Assembly: GCA_963785035.1 (NCBI GenBank)
Contig: CAWATG010000011.1
Span: 372,001 to 436,000 of the forward strand
Direction of reading: 5' to 3'
From: CAWATG01 sp963785035
Lineage (GTDB): Bacteria; Actinomycetota; Acidimicrobiia; IMCC26256; CAWATG01
DNA: 64,000 nt
Shown: piece by piece, positions 18,325-28,104 of the stretch
How positions within the stretch are numbered: position 1 is the first letter of the stretch
Layout: every line of letters begins with the position of its first letter
Notes under the pieces: generated by a model
The model's database searches: none
The model's input: only the letters and a program-made list of their open reading frames with translations
What the model was told of the DNA's origin: nothing
Made by a program: the position numbers and the translations under genes

Positions 18325-20368
18325 TCACGCCCGTACCGGAACCGGCGGTCTGGGCAGCGTGGTGATCTTTTCCATCTGTGACAACGGTACGGGATCGTAA
18401 TGCGCATGATCGGCGGTGAACCGTGCTCGCCCACCCGTGATCGCTCGTAGATCAATCGCATACCGGACGAGTTCGGATCGCGGGACGAACGCCGTGATCT
18501 CGACCGTTCCGTCGCCGCACGCTACCGAACCGTGAATACGGCCGCGCCGGACTCGCAGGTCACCCATGACGTCGCCAAGGTGTCGCTCAGGACAGATGAT
18601 CACAACCTCGCTCACCGGTTCCAGCAACAGCGGAGCAGCCTTGGTCATCGCTTCACGCAACGCGAGGGAGCCGGCCATCTTGAAACTCATTTCGGAACTG
18701 TCGACGGAGTGGTACTTGCCGTCGAAGCATGTGACGCGCAGATCCACCACCGGATGGCCGAAGACGCCACCTCGTGCCATGGCCTCGGCGATGCCCTTCT
18801 CCACGGCGGGGATGAACTGGCGGGGGATCGCGCCCCCGACGATCGCATCGACAAAGGTGAATCCTGCTCCACGATCGTTCGGCTCAACGCGAACCGAGGC
18901 AACACCGAACTGACCGTGCCCGCCCGTCTGCTTCTTGTATCGGCCTTCGGCGACGGCGCACTGTGTCACGGTCTCCCGGTACGGGATCTTGATCTCCTCG
19001 ATCGAGACCTCAACGCCATACTTGGTTGACAACCGCTCCGTGGCGATGTTGAGATGCGTTTCACCGAGGCCCACCAGGAGGGTCTGACCCGTCTCGACCT
19101 CACGTTTCGACCGGATGGACGGGTCCTCGAAACACAGTTTGTGGAGGGCGCTCGTCAGCTTCTCTTCGTCATGGGTGGACTTCGGACGGATCGCGATGCT
19201 CAGCATCGGTGACGGGATCTCCAACGGTTCGACGGCAACGCCGACGCCGACGCCGGCACCGCGCGCGCCCAGCAGGTCGCCGACGCGTGAGTCGTTGAGT
19301 TTCGCGGCAGCGCCGATGTCGCCTGCAGAGATTTCCGTAATGGAATCGAGTTCCTTACCGCGCACGATGGCGAGTTGATGTAAACGTTCGTCTGTCAACG
19401 TGCGACCGTTGGTGAGCGCCGCGTTCGCCGACACGGTGCCTTGGAGCACCTTGAACAGAGCGACACGTCCGACATAGGCGTCGATCAGTGTCTTGAACAC
19501 GAACGCCACCGGCGGTCCATCGTTCATTTGGGGCGGGGGTCCCTCGGTCACGATGAACGAGGCGAGGCGGTCGATGCCGATGAGTTTCGTCGCACTGCCG
19601 CACAGCACGGGGAACACCGAAGCCGAAGCAATGCCGTTCGCGACGAGCAGTGGCAAGCTCCTTGGTCTCGATGTGTTCGTCCTCGAGATACCGCTCCATC
19701 AGATCGTCGTCGCCGACGACGATCCCCTCGACGAGCGCGTCGTGAATCGCATGCTCTTCGAGCGCCATCTCAGGCGGGATCGGTTCGTCGAGGCCTCGAA
19801 TCGCACCGTGCGCGTAGATTGTGGCGTGGTCGTCCAGTAGGTCGATGACGCCGCGGAAGTCGCCTTCCTCGCCGATGGGAATCTCGAGTGGCGCGATACC
19901 GGCGCCGAGCTTTTCCTTGAGTTCTTCGAGTGTCCGGGTGAAGGATGCTCGTTCGCGGTCCAGCTTGTTGACGAAAACGACGCGCGGCGTGCCGAGTCGT
20001 TCGGCAATCGCCCAGATGATCTCGGTGCCGACTTCGACGCCTTCGACGGCGGAGACGACGAAGATTGCGAGGTCGGCAACGCGAAGGGCCGTCATGACGT
20101 CGCAGACGAAGTCGGCGTACCCCGGCGTGTCGATGAGGTTGATCTTGTATCCCTCGAACTCGAGCGGCGCCAGTGCCAACGAGATGGACATTCGATGGCG
20201 GACCTCGAGCGGGTCGAAATCGCAGACCGTTGAGCCGTCCTCGACGCGCCCAGGTCGGGAAGTCGCCGGGCTCAGCGCGAGCAGGGCTTCGGCGAGCGTG
20301 GTCTTGCCGGTGCCGACGTGGCCCACCAGGGCGATGTTGCGAATCTTCTCGGACGGATAGGCCTTCAT
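18325..20368 (-). CDS. Elongation factor G-like GTPase (EF-G2 type), one apparent frameshift
   Basis: About 680 residues after repair. G motifs: GHVGTGKTTLAEALL (P-loop), DTPGYADF (G3), NKLDRERA (G4). Domains II-V follow, with the C-terminal GGAIPRQFIPAVEKGIAEAM and VIICPERHLGDVMGDL regions seen in EF-G. The sequence is divergent from canonical EF-G and resembles the second actinobacterial paralogue (FusA2/EF-G2), whose role in translation is unclear. The frame changes after KEL; an extra base in the plus-strand AA at 19655-19656 is implied. ATG 20368 is preceded by a strong GGGGG Shine-Dalgarno. It lies divergent from pgsA and interrupts the HIT-pgsA order known from mycobacteria. Confidence 0.85.
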
Positions 20369-20514
20369 CGGACCCCCTGTCGTGAAACGCTGCCATGATC
20401 GTAAAGAGATTCGACAGCTTTGGAAAGGGGGTGGCGAGGGTATCGGTTGCCCGGCCGAATTTCGGTGCCGTGCTATCCTGGCGGGCACGTCCACAAGCGC
20501 GAAGGAGCGCCACC

Positions 20515-21273
20515 ATGCTCGATCGCCGTTGGCGCGCGCGGGTCGAGAAGGGACTCACCCCTCTGGGCAACGGCCTGGGGCGCCTAGGGGTCACTGCTGA
20601 CCTGCTCACCATTGTCGGCCTCGTATGTTCTGCGATCACCGCCGTGCTCGTGGCGCGAGGCCACCTCCTGTGGGGGGTCCTCGGCCTTCTTGCGACCGGC
20701 GTTCCGGACATTCTCGACGGAACTGTTGCGCGCAACAGCGGCAAGGCCGGCCCGCGTGGTGCCTTTTTCGACTCGGTCAGTGACCGTCTCTCCGATGCGT
20801 TGCTCCTCGGCGGTGTGGCCTGGTACCTCGGCGTCGGTGATTCGAAAGCCCCAATCCTGGTGCTCGCCGTGACGGCATTGTCGATGACGATTTCCTACGA
20901 ACGCGCGAAGGCCGATGCGTTGGGCTTCGATGCGCGCGGAGGCCTGATCGAACGCGCCGAGCGGCTGATCCTGATCGGTGTAGGCCTTGCGTTCGACATC
21001 CTCGTTCCGGTGATGTGGATCATGTTGGCGCTCAGCATCGCGACGGTTGGGTACCGATTCTGGAAGGTGTGGCGTCAGGCCACACCGACCCTTGGAAGGC
21101 TGACTCCCGGGTGGAAGGGTGTGCGGCATTCCCGCCGCGGTTGGCGTGATCGCATGGATGCGCCCGCCGAGCCGCGGAGGCTGGCGGTTTGGTGGGAAGC
21201 GCGTCGCCCGAACTCCGAACGTCGTCGCGCTCGCCAGCAAACTCGTTCGATTCGCCGACGTACTCGCCCTTGA
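20515..21273 (+). CDS. pgsA: CDP-alcohol phosphatidyltransferase, probably phosphatidylinositol-phosphate synthase
   Basis: 252 residues with several membrane helices. The complete CDP-alcohol motif is present as DILDGTVARN...G...D...D (from VPDILDGTVARN through RGAFFDSVSDRLSD), which binds CDP-diacylglycerol and metal. Because PatA-like and PimA genes follow directly, the product is most likely phosphatidylinositol phosphate for PIM lipids, as for mycobacterial PgsA1; the sequence alone does not fix the head group. A basic Arg-rich C-terminal tail of about 50 residues is unusual in length. ATG 20515 has GAAGGAG eight bases upstream. Confidence 0.85.
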   Translation: MLDRRWRARVEKGLTPLGNGLGRLGVTADLLTIVGLVCSAITAVLVARGHLLWGVLGLLATGVPDILDGTVARNSGKAGPRGAFFDSVSDRLSDALLLGGVAWYLGVGDSKAPILVLAVTALSMTISYERAKADALGFDARGGLIERAERLILIGVGLAFDILVPVMWIMLALSIATVGYRFWKVWRQATPTLGRLTPGWKGVRHSRRGWRDRMDAPAEPRRLAVWWEARRPNSERRRARQQTRSIRRRTRP

Positions 21274-21324
21274 CCGTTGGAGTCAGAGAAGCGGTTTACG
21301 ACACCGTCGGCTGTGGGTGGGGCC

Positions 21325-22206
21325 ATGACGCTGCATGCGTACCGGATCGGTTCGCGTCTTGCTCAGCGTGTTCCTGCACGGATGGCCGAGCCTGCAGCGA
21401 CTGCTCTCGGACGGGTATTCGCGACTGCGATGCGGGGCCGACGGAGGATGATCAGGCGGCACCTGCGGCGTGCGGGTGTTCACGAGGATGCGCTCGATCA
21501 GGCTGTGCGCGACGCATTCGCATCGTATGGTCGTTACTGGATGGAGTTGTTCCGTCTTGGGGGTCAGACGCCCGCCGAGATCATCGAACGGTTCGACGTG
21601 GTTGGCTATGAACGCATCGACGACGCCTTGGAACGCGGGAAGGGCGCGATACTCGCCCTTCCACATCTGGGCGGCTTCGACTTCGCCGGCGCATTTCTGG
21701 CCGCGCGCGGGGCGGCGCCGATTGTGGTCGTCGAGGCTCTCGAACCGCCGGCGCTGTTCGACTGGTTCGTGAGCGTTCGCGACAAGGTCGGTATGACCGT
21801 GATAGGCCTCGATGAGAACGCGGGAACTCGTGTCGCTCAAGCGCTGCGCGACAACCGCGTCGTATGCCTCCTGGCCGATCGCGATATCGCCGGTGATGGA
21901 GTGGAGGTCGATTTCTTTGGGGAGCGGACGACGATGCCCGCGGGTCCGGCGGTGCTTGCGTTGCGGACGGGTGCGGCACTGATGACGGTGGCTTGTTACT
22001 TCACGCCACACGGTGGCCACAACGCAACGATTTCGACGCCGATCGTCGTGCAGCGTGAAGGGACGTTGCGTGCAGACGTGGCACGCATTACACAGCAACT
22101 CGCGGATGAGTTCGAGGAACTCATCCGCGCTTCACCGGAGCAGTGGCACCTGATGCAACCGAACTGGCCTTCGGACTTCCTGGCCGTCGAAGGCTGGCGA
22201 ACGTGA
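21325..22206 (+). CDS. Phosphatidylinositol mannoside acyltransferase (PatA-like, LpxL/HtrB family)
   Basis: About 293 residues. The HTRB/LpxL family signature HLGGFDFAGAF carries the catalytic His and Asp; LADRDIAGDGVEVDFFGE and MPAGPAVLALRTGAAL are the other conserved blocks. In actinobacteria this enzyme acylates the mannose of PIM1/PIM2 on the cytoplasmic face of the membrane. Context between pgsA and pimA matches that role. ATG 21325 begins just before the first conserved helix; an in-frame TTG at 21277 would add 16 residues. The stop overlaps the pimA start. Confidence 0.85.
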   Translation: MTLHAYRIGSRLAQRVPARMAEPAATALGRVFATAMRGRRRMIRRHLRRAGVHEDALDQAVRDAFASYGRYWMELFRLGGQTPAEIIERFDVVGYERIDDALERGKGAILALPHLGGFDFAGAFLAARGAAPIVVVEALEPPALFDWFVSVRDKVGMTVIGLDENAGTRVAQALRDNRVVCLLADRDIAGDGVEVDFFGERTTMPAGPAVLALRTGAALMTVACYFTPHGGHNATISTPIVVQREGTLRADVARITQQLADEFEELIRASPEQWHLMQPNWPSDFLAVEGWRT

Positions 22207-23330
22207 ATGCGACCGAGGACGAAGAGCGAGCGATTCGCGTGATGCTGGCGTCGCCCTATTCGCTTTCGACACCGGGCGGCGTGCAGGGACAAGTGTTGGG
22301 CTTGGCACGTGCTCTGCAGGATCTCGGCGTCTCTGCACGCGTCATCGGGCCCTGTGACGGACCGCCGCCGGAGCCACACGTGATCAGCGTCGGTCCGAGC
22401 ACGAAGATGTCGAGTAACGGTTCAATTGCGCCCATTGCGACGAGCAATACGGTGCGTGTTCGAACGCTGGAGGCGTTGCAGTCGTATCGCCCTGACGTCG
22501 TACACCTCCATGAGCCATTCGTTCCTGGCCCAACGCTGGCAACGTTGCTGGGAGCGAACGTGCCGATTGTGGGCACCTTCCATGCTGCGTTCAAGTCCGG
22601 GCGCAACCGTTGGTACTCGGCTTTGCGCCCAGCGACGCGTCGTGTCGCAAACGAGATCACCATACGAACAGCGGTGTCCGAGTCTGCGCGTGGCGATGCG
22701 GAGGCCGCGCTCGGTGGTTCGTATCTGGTCGTTCCCAACGGCGTCGATCGAGAGCGATTCGCCGGCGCTGTGCCATGGCCGAAAGCGCGCCCGGCCATTC
22801 TGTTCGTGGGACGTCATGAGGAGCGCAAGGGTCTTGCCGTCTTGTTGGATGCCTTCGAGGGGCTCGAACGCGACGCCGAACTCTGGGTCGTCGGCGATGG
22901 TCCCGAAACCGAGGAGATGGAGGCGAGGGGGATCCCGAATGTTCGTTGGCTGGGTCGGGTCAACGATGTCGAACTGGCGCGGCGGCTCCGGGGTGCGACG
23001 ACGTTCTGCGCGCCGTCGCTGTACGGGGAGTCGTTCGGGATCGTCCTGCTGGAGGCGATGAGCGCGTCGGTGCCGGTCGTCGCTTCCGATATCGCCGGGT
23101 ATCGCGCCGTTGCGCGCCCGGATGTCGAAGCCATCCTGGTCGAACCGGGTGACAGCGCGGCACTGCGGATCGCGCTGCGGCGGGTTCTTGACGAACCGGC
23201 GACGGTCGAGCGCCTTGTCGAAGCCGGAAATCGGCGTGCGTCGGAGTTTTCGCTCCATCGTCTGGCCGAGCGGTATCTGCTGATTTACCAGGACGCGATC
23301 GACCTCTTCCAAGCCCAGGCGCGAGAGTAG
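22203..23330 (+). CDS. pimA: GT4 glycosyltransferase, probably phosphatidylinositol alpha-mannosyltransferase
   Basis: 375 residues, GT-B fold. The N-terminal Rossmann domain opens with SPYSLSTPGGVQGQVLGLARAL, the glycine-rich acceptor loop typical of PimA. The C-terminal domain has FVGRHEERKGL, VVGDGPE and the E-x7-E motif in YGESFGIVLLEAM for GDP-mannose binding. PimA adds the first mannose to phosphatidylinositol at the inner membrane surface. GTG 22203 overlaps the acyltransferase stop (GTGA); ATG 22242 is an alternative. The order pgsA-acyltransferase-pimA is the same as in mycobacteria. Confidence 0.88.
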   Translation: MNATEDEERAIRVMLASPYSLSTPGGVQGQVLGLARALQDLGVSARVIGPCDGPPPEPHVISVGPSTKMSSNGSIAPIATSNTVRVRTLEALQSYRPDVVHLHEPFVPGPTLATLLGANVPIVGTFHAAFKSGRNRWYSALRPATRRVANEITIRTAVSESARGDAEAALGGSYLVVPNGVDRERFAGAVPWPKARPAILFVGRHEERKGLAVLLDAFEGLERDAELWVVGDGPETEEMEARGIPNVRWLGRVNDVELARRLRGATTFCAPSLYGESFGIVLLEAMSASVPVVASDIAGYRAVARPDVEAILVEPGDSAALRIALRRVLDEPATVERLVEAGNRRASEFSLHRLAERYLLIYQDAIDLFQAQARE

Positions 23331-23376
23331 GGCGTTGCGCGCAGCGCGTGCGCGTACGCGAGCAAGAGGAGAGCAC

Positions 23377-23761
23377 ATGCTGACAGAGAAGGTTCGCGAC
23401 ATTTTCTCGATGCCGACGTTCGGGCACCTCGCGGTGGTCGATGAGCAGGGTCGTCCGCACGTCACGCCCGTCTGGGTGGACGTCGCCGGCGATCAGGTGC
23501 TCGTCAATACCGCGGTGGGACGCGTGAAGGACCGGTTGTTGGCCGTCGGTGCACCGGTCGCGATCTCGGCGGTGAACGTCGAGAACCCGTACGAATACGT
23601 CCAGGTGACGGGGTCGCGTGGCCGAACGTCGCCTGGACGGCGCCGATGCGGTGATCGATGGTCTCGCCAAGAAGTACCTCAACCAGGACACCTACCCGTT
23701 CCGTCAAGAGGGCGAACAGCGCGTGACCGTCCTGATCGATGTGGAGTCCACAACGACCTAG
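23377..23761 (+). CDS. PPOX-class F420-dependent protein, one apparent frameshift
   Basis: About 127 residues after repair. Split-barrel fold typical of pyridoxamine-phosphate-oxidase-like proteins: FGHLAVVDEQGRPHVTPVWVD, then KDRLL and NPYEYVQVTG; after the shift RLDGADAVIDGLAKKYLNQD and a YPFR motif common in actinobacterial F420-binding members. An extra G in GGGG at 23610-23613 separates the two parts. Such proteins bind F420 or flavin and reduce small substrates; the substrate is unknown. ATG 23377 has AAGAGGAGAG just upstream. The end at 23761 follows from the shifted frame. Confidence 0.82.
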
Positions 23762-23850
23762 CCTGTCGGGCGCTAAGCCGTGGATGTGCCAGGTCTGAGG
23801 AGCCGTGACCGGTACAATGTGGCCCGTTCGTCTACCGAGGGAGCCCATCG

Positions 23851-24414
23851 ATGAGCGCACCGGTCGTGGTTGGCATCGTCGTTGTCGCCCTCCTTGTTTT
23901 GTGGCTCGTTATGTCCTACAACGGGCTGGTTCGCGCTCGGAATCAGATCGGCAACGCGTGGTCGCAGATTGACGTGCAGCTCAAGCGCCGTTACGACCTG
24001 ATCCCGAATCTGGTCGAGACGGTGAAGGGCTACGCGGCGCACGAAAAGGGTGTTTTCGAGTCGGTGACCGCTGCTCGAAATTCGGCGATCACGGCGCAGC
24101 AGACGGGATCGGTCCATGACGTTGCGCAGGCCGAAAACGTGCTTTCGGGTACCTTGAAAAGCCTGTTCGCCGTCGCTGAGGCGTATCCGGATCTGAAGGC
24201 CAACCAGAACTTCCTCAGTTTGCAGGAAGAACTCACATCGACCGAAGACCGCGTGGCCTACGCTCGGCAGTTCTACAACGACTCCGTGCTCAAGTACAAC
24301 AACAAACTCCAGACGTTCCCGCGCAACATGATCGCCGGGCCATTCGGATTCACGGCCAAAGAGTTCTTCGAAGGTGATCCAGAGGCAACGGGAGCGGTCA
24401 AAGTTCAGTTCTGA
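23851..24414 (+). CDS. lemA: LemA family protein
   Basis: 187 residues: an N-terminal membrane helix (about 4-22) followed by the helical-bundle LemA domain with NQIGNAWSQIDVQLKRRYDLIPNLV, the family hallmark, and KYNNKLQTFPRN near the C-terminus. Function in bacteria is poorly defined; LemA genes are frequently paired with HtpX-type proteases, as here. A TACAAT hexamer at 23813-23818 upstream could be the -10 of its promoter; no -35 is clear. GAGGGAG precedes the ATG. Confidence 0.92.
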   Translation: MSAPVVVGIVVVALLVLWLVMSYNGLVRARNQIGNAWSQIDVQLKRRYDLIPNLVETVKGYAAHEKGVFESVTAARNSAITAQQTGSVHDVAQAENVLSGTLKSLFAVAEAYPDLKANQNFLSLQEELTSTEDRVAYARQFYNDSVLKYNNKLQTFPRNMIAGPFGFTAKEFFEGDPEATGAVKVQF

Positions 24415-24436
24415 GGTCGACACGCACATCGTTGTC

Positions 24437-25418
24437 GTGTCACCACCCTGTCTGAACCATCGAGACCCTGCTGAACCATCGAGCCAGTCGGCTCTCGACT
24501 TCGAGGATCTGACCCTGTACGAACAAATCGCGGCCAACAAGCGCCGAACGTTTGCGATGCTGGCGGCCTTCGTCGCGCTGATCGTGCTGACAGGGATGGC
24601 GTTCAACTGGCTGCTCGGTGGCGGTCCGACCGGCGTCGTCATCGCGGTGGTCGTCGTGGGCGCGATGGCCTTCATGTCGTACTTTTCGTCGGATCGCATT
24701 GCGCTGGCGGCGAGTGGGGCGCGCCCGCGCCGATGGCCCGGAGTTCAAGCGGTACCACAACCTTGTCGAGGGCCTGTGCATCGCAGCCGGGTTGCCCAAG
24801 CCGAAGCTCTACGTCGTCGAGGATCCGTCCCCGAACGCTTTCGCGACAGGGCGTAATCCGCAACACGCGGCGCTTGCGGTGACGACGGGCCTGCTGGACC
24901 AGCTGACACGCGTCGAACTTGAAGGCGTGCTCGCGCACGAACTGTCCCATGTCAAGAACTACGACATCCTGGTCACCACGCTTGCGGTGACGGCGGTTGG
25001 CGCGATTGCGCTGCTCGCCGACGTGGGTTTCAGGTTCATGTTCTGGGGTGGTCGGCGGTCGAACGACAATGAACGCTCCGGTGGTCCTGGCGCGATTTTG
25101 GCGATCCTGTCACTCGTGCTGGTGGTTCTCGCCCCGCTTGTCGCTCGAATGATGCAGTTCGCGATGAGTCGTAACCGTGAGTATCTCGCCGACGTGAGCG
25201 CGGTCGCGCTCACGAGGTATCCGCCGGGTCTGTGCTCGGCGTTGGAAAAGCTGCGTGGCGATCAGGCCGTGGTCCGCAAGGGCACCCGGGCAACTGCGCA
25301 GATGTGGATCGAATCCCCCCTCGATCGAGCTGACGGAAACAAGGGCTCATGGCTCAATCGGGCATTCGATACGCACCCCCCGCTCGAAGACCGAATTCGT
25401 CGCCTCAAGGAGATGTAG
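24437..25418 (+). CDS. htpX: HtpX-like membrane zinc metalloprotease (M48), one apparent frameshift
   Basis: About 326 residues. Two N-terminal membrane helices after LYEQIAANKRRT, then after the shift the catalytic HELSH (about residue 167), a second helix pair and NREYLADVSAV, in which the Glu is the third zinc ligand. HtpX degrades misfolded membrane proteins. One extra base near 24729-24733 changes the frame between ALAASGARP and DGPEFKRYHNL. The start is uncertain: family members normally begin at (M)YEQIA, but no ATG/GTG/TTG stands there, so GTG 24437 is used provisionally and adds about 25 residues. Pairs with lemA. Confidence 0.85.
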
Positions 25419-26519
25419 TGCAAAAACGTCGACGTGTTCTCGCCGGATCGGCCGTCGTCCTCGTGGCAGGTTTGCTCGCGACTGCATGTGGCGGCTCTGA
25501 CGAGAGCGCAGCCACCTCCAAGCCGGTGCGATCGGTCAAGAAGAAGGCGCCGGTCGCTGCCGAGGCCAAGCGCGCGCCGCTGACGGGGCTCCCTGATACG
25601 TCGGGACGCGCGGCAACGCGTGCAGCGTTGGTGGTCAAGACGGGAAACAACCCCGAGGCGCGCCCGCAGGTCGGGCTCGATGTCGCCGATGTCGTGTTCG
25701 AAGAAATCGTCGAGGGCGGGATCACGCGTTTTGCGGCGGTGTACCAGTCCGATGCGCCCGTGCAGGTTGGGCCGGTCCGCTCGGTGCGTGGCATGGACCC
25801 GAACCTTGCATTGAGCGTCGGTGGGATTTTTGCGTACTCGGGAGGGACGCCACCCAACGTCTCGAAGATCCGCTCCACTCGAGGTGTGATCTCGGTCGAT
25901 GAGACACAGGCGCGTGGCGCGATGGTGCGCGACAGCTCCGGTGGCCGAGGCGCGCCCAACAACCTGTTCGTACGGACCGAAGAGATGTGGGCGAAGGGCG
26001 GCGCTCCGATACCGCCACATTCGTTGTTCGAATTCCTCGCATCGGGTGGGGAGTTCGCCGGCGAGCCGGTCGCCTCCTTCACCGTGCGGTTCGGTGGCTC
26101 CTTCGACACGACCTACACCTACGACGCAGCGACGAAGACGGTTCTTGCGGACCAACGCCGGTCGGCCGTTTGTCGCTTCGAGCGGTGCACAGATCGCCCC
26201 AACCAATGTGATCGTGCAGTTCATCCAGTATCCGCGTGACAGTGAAGGCGTCACTGTCGGTAGTGGTGCGGCATGGGTCTTCTCGGCGGGCAAGCTGGTT
26301 CGCGGTACCTGGCAACGACCGGACCCGGCGGTACCGCCGGTGTTCCTCGACAACGCGGGGAAGGAGATTCTCCTGACGCCGGGTCGAACATGGGTCGAGT
26401 TGGCCAAGACCCAGATGCGTGTCGACGTTGTCGCGGCCCCTCCTACGCCGACCACGGCCAAGCCACAGGCCACGACGACACCGACGACGGTCAAGTCACA
26501 AACGACCGCCAAGCGATAA
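25418..26519 (+). CDS. DUF3048 (YerB-like) lipoprotein, one apparent frameshift
   Basis: About 366 residues after repair. The N-terminus is a lipoprotein signal with basic QKRRRVLAG, a hydrophobic core and the lipobox LLATAC. The DUF3048 domain follows: LTGLP, ARPQVGLDVADVVFEEIVEGGITRF, VGPVRSVRGMDP, NNLFVR. After the shift come APTNVIVQFIQYP, WVFSAGKLVRGTWQR and LLTPGRTWVEL, and then a Pro/Thr-rich tail. An extra base near 26143-26146 splits the gene. Its GTG start overlaps the htpX stop, so the two are probably coupled. Function of the family is unknown; it should be anchored on the outer face of the membrane and processed by LspA. Confidence 0.87.
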
Positions 26520-26602
26520 GGCACGGCGGACCGGAAAGGCCCCAGACGCCACCCTGGTGCTCAGCGCGGAATATCCTTCGAGGTGCTCAACGGCAGCGTC
26601 GA

Positions 26603-26608
26603 TACACT
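26603..26608 (+). promoter_or_regulatory. Candidate -10 box for leaderless pdxS transcript
   Basis: TACACT ends 7 bases before the ATG at 26616. No Shine-Dalgarno sequence is seen in that interval. The longer GTG start at 26583 would lie upstream of the box, which argues for 26616. Confidence 0.5.
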
Positions 26609-26615
26609 GTTGAGC

Positions 26616-27503
26616 ATGTCGGAGACGAGGTCCACGGGAAGTGCGCGGGTCAAACGTGGCCTCGCCGAGATGTTGCGCGGCGGCGTCATCATGGATGTCG
26701 TCAATGCGGAGCAGGCCAAGATCGCTGAGGACGCCGGTGCGGTCGCCGTGATGGCTCTCGAGCGTGTCCCATCCGATATTCGCCGCGATGGCGGAGTCGC
26801 ACGGATGAGTGATCCTGCGATGATCGAGGAAATCCAGACGGCGGTCACGATCCCCGTGATGGCCAAGTGCCGGATCGGCCACTTCGGCGAGGCGCAGGTG
26901 CTGGCAGCGCTCGGCGTCGACTACATCGACGAGTCCGAGGTTCTGACGCCCGCCGACGAGGCCAACCACGTCAACAAATGGGATTTCACCGTTCCGTTCG
27001 TGTGCGGGGCGACGAATCTTGGGGAGGCACTGCGCCGGATCAGTGAGGGTGCGTGCCTGATCCGTTCGAAGGGCGAAGCGGGGACCGGCAACATCGTCGA
27101 AGCGGTCCGTCATCTCCGCTCGATCCTTGGTGATGTTCGCAAGATCACCCAAGCCGACAGCGCCGAGCTCTTCGCGTGGGCCAAGGAGTTGCGCGCGCCG
27201 TTGGACCTGGTTCAGGAGATCGCCGAGCGCGGTGAGCTTCCCGTTCCGTTGTTCTGTGCCGGAGGTATCGCCACTCCGGCCGATGCGTCGCTCGTCATGC
27301 AGTTGGGCGCGCAGGCAGTGTTTGTGGGAAGCGGGATCTTCAAGAGCGAAGACCCGGCGCCACGAGCAAAGGCGATTGTCGAGGCGACTGCGCACTTCCT
27401 TGACGCTGCGATCGTGGCGAAGGTCTCTCGAAACCTTGGCGATGCGATGCGAGGCGAGGGTTCCGAGGAGCTGTCGGTCAAACTCGCTGAGCGCGGCTGG
27501 TAA
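26616..27503 (+). CDS. pdxS: Pyridoxal 5'-phosphate synthase lyase subunit
   Basis: 295 residues, TIM barrel. Makes PLP from ribose 5-phosphate, glyceraldehyde 3-phosphate and ammonia supplied by PdxT. Key blocks: GVIMDVVNAEQAKIAEDAGA, MALERVPSDIRR with the neighbouring RMSDP, CRIGHFGEAQ, IDESEVLTPADE (catalytic Lys follows in HVNKWDFTVPFVCG), RSKGEAGTGN and CAGGIATPADA. Length and order match the family throughout. pdxT starts 24 bases downstream and yebC overlaps that, giving a pdxS-pdxT-yebC operon as in mycobacteria. Confidence 0.97.
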   Translation: MSETRSTGSARVKRGLAEMLRGGVIMDVVNAEQAKIAEDAGAVAVMALERVPSDIRRDGGVARMSDPAMIEEIQTAVTIPVMAKCRIGHFGEAQVLAALGVDYIDESEVLTPADEANHVNKWDFTVPFVCGATNLGEALRRISEGACLIRSKGEAGTGNIVEAVRHLRSILGDVRKITQADSAELFAWAKELRAPLDLVQEIAERGELPVPLFCAGGIATPADASLVMQLGAQAVFVGSGIFKSEDPAPRAKAIVEATAHFLDAAIVAKVSRNLGDAMRGEGSEELSVKLAERGW

Positions 27504-27527
27504 TCGTCGTCGTTCGGTGGCGAGGGA

Positions 27528-28104
27528 ATGAAGATCGGCGTGTTGGCTCTCCAGGGGGCATTCCGCGAGCAGTGCGCGGCGTTTGACGCCCTCGGGGTCG
27601 AGTCGGTCGAACTCCGCTCGGTCGACCAGCTCGCCGGACTCGACGCGGTCGTCCTGCCCGGTGGCGAGTCGACTGCCATCACCAAGCTTCTCGACGGCGC
27701 TGGTCTCTGGGAGCCGTTGGCCGATCGTACTCCGCGATGGAATGCCCGCCTTCGGGACCTGCGCGGGACTGATTCTCATGGCCGCTGATGTGGTCGACGG
27801 TCTCGGCGTCCAGCGCTCCTTCGGCGTGCTGGATTGCTCGGTGCGTCGCAATGCCTATGGCACGCAGGCAGCGTCGTTCGAGGCCGACCTGATGATCACC
27901 GACCTTGGCGGGGGGCCATTTCCGGGCGTCTTCATCCGGGCTCCCGTCGTCGAGGCCACGGGTCCGGATGTGAAAGTTCTCGCCACCTATGGTGGTAGCC
28001 CCGTGTTGTGCCACCAGGGCTCGGTGATGGCAGCCACATTCCATCCCGAGCTTTCCGGTGATCTGCGCATTCATCAACGGTTCCTTCAGGAGGTCGCCAC
28101 ATGA
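27528..28104 (+). CDS. pdxT: PLP synthase glutaminase subunit, one apparent frameshift
   Basis: About 191 residues after repair. Class I glutamine amidotransferase feeding ammonia to PdxS. GVLALQGAFREQ and LPGGESTAI are in the first frame; the nucleophile elbow FGTCAGLILMA (Cys) and the C-terminal His/Glu in TFHPEL are in the second. The shift lies at about 27724-27728, with one extra base between EPLAD and LRDGMP. Stop overlaps the yebC start (ATGA). Confidence 0.93.

Noticed and set aside
22422..23465. Antisense gene over pimA
   Set aside because: No domain or start signal; the plus-strand pimA has all GT4 motifs over the same region.
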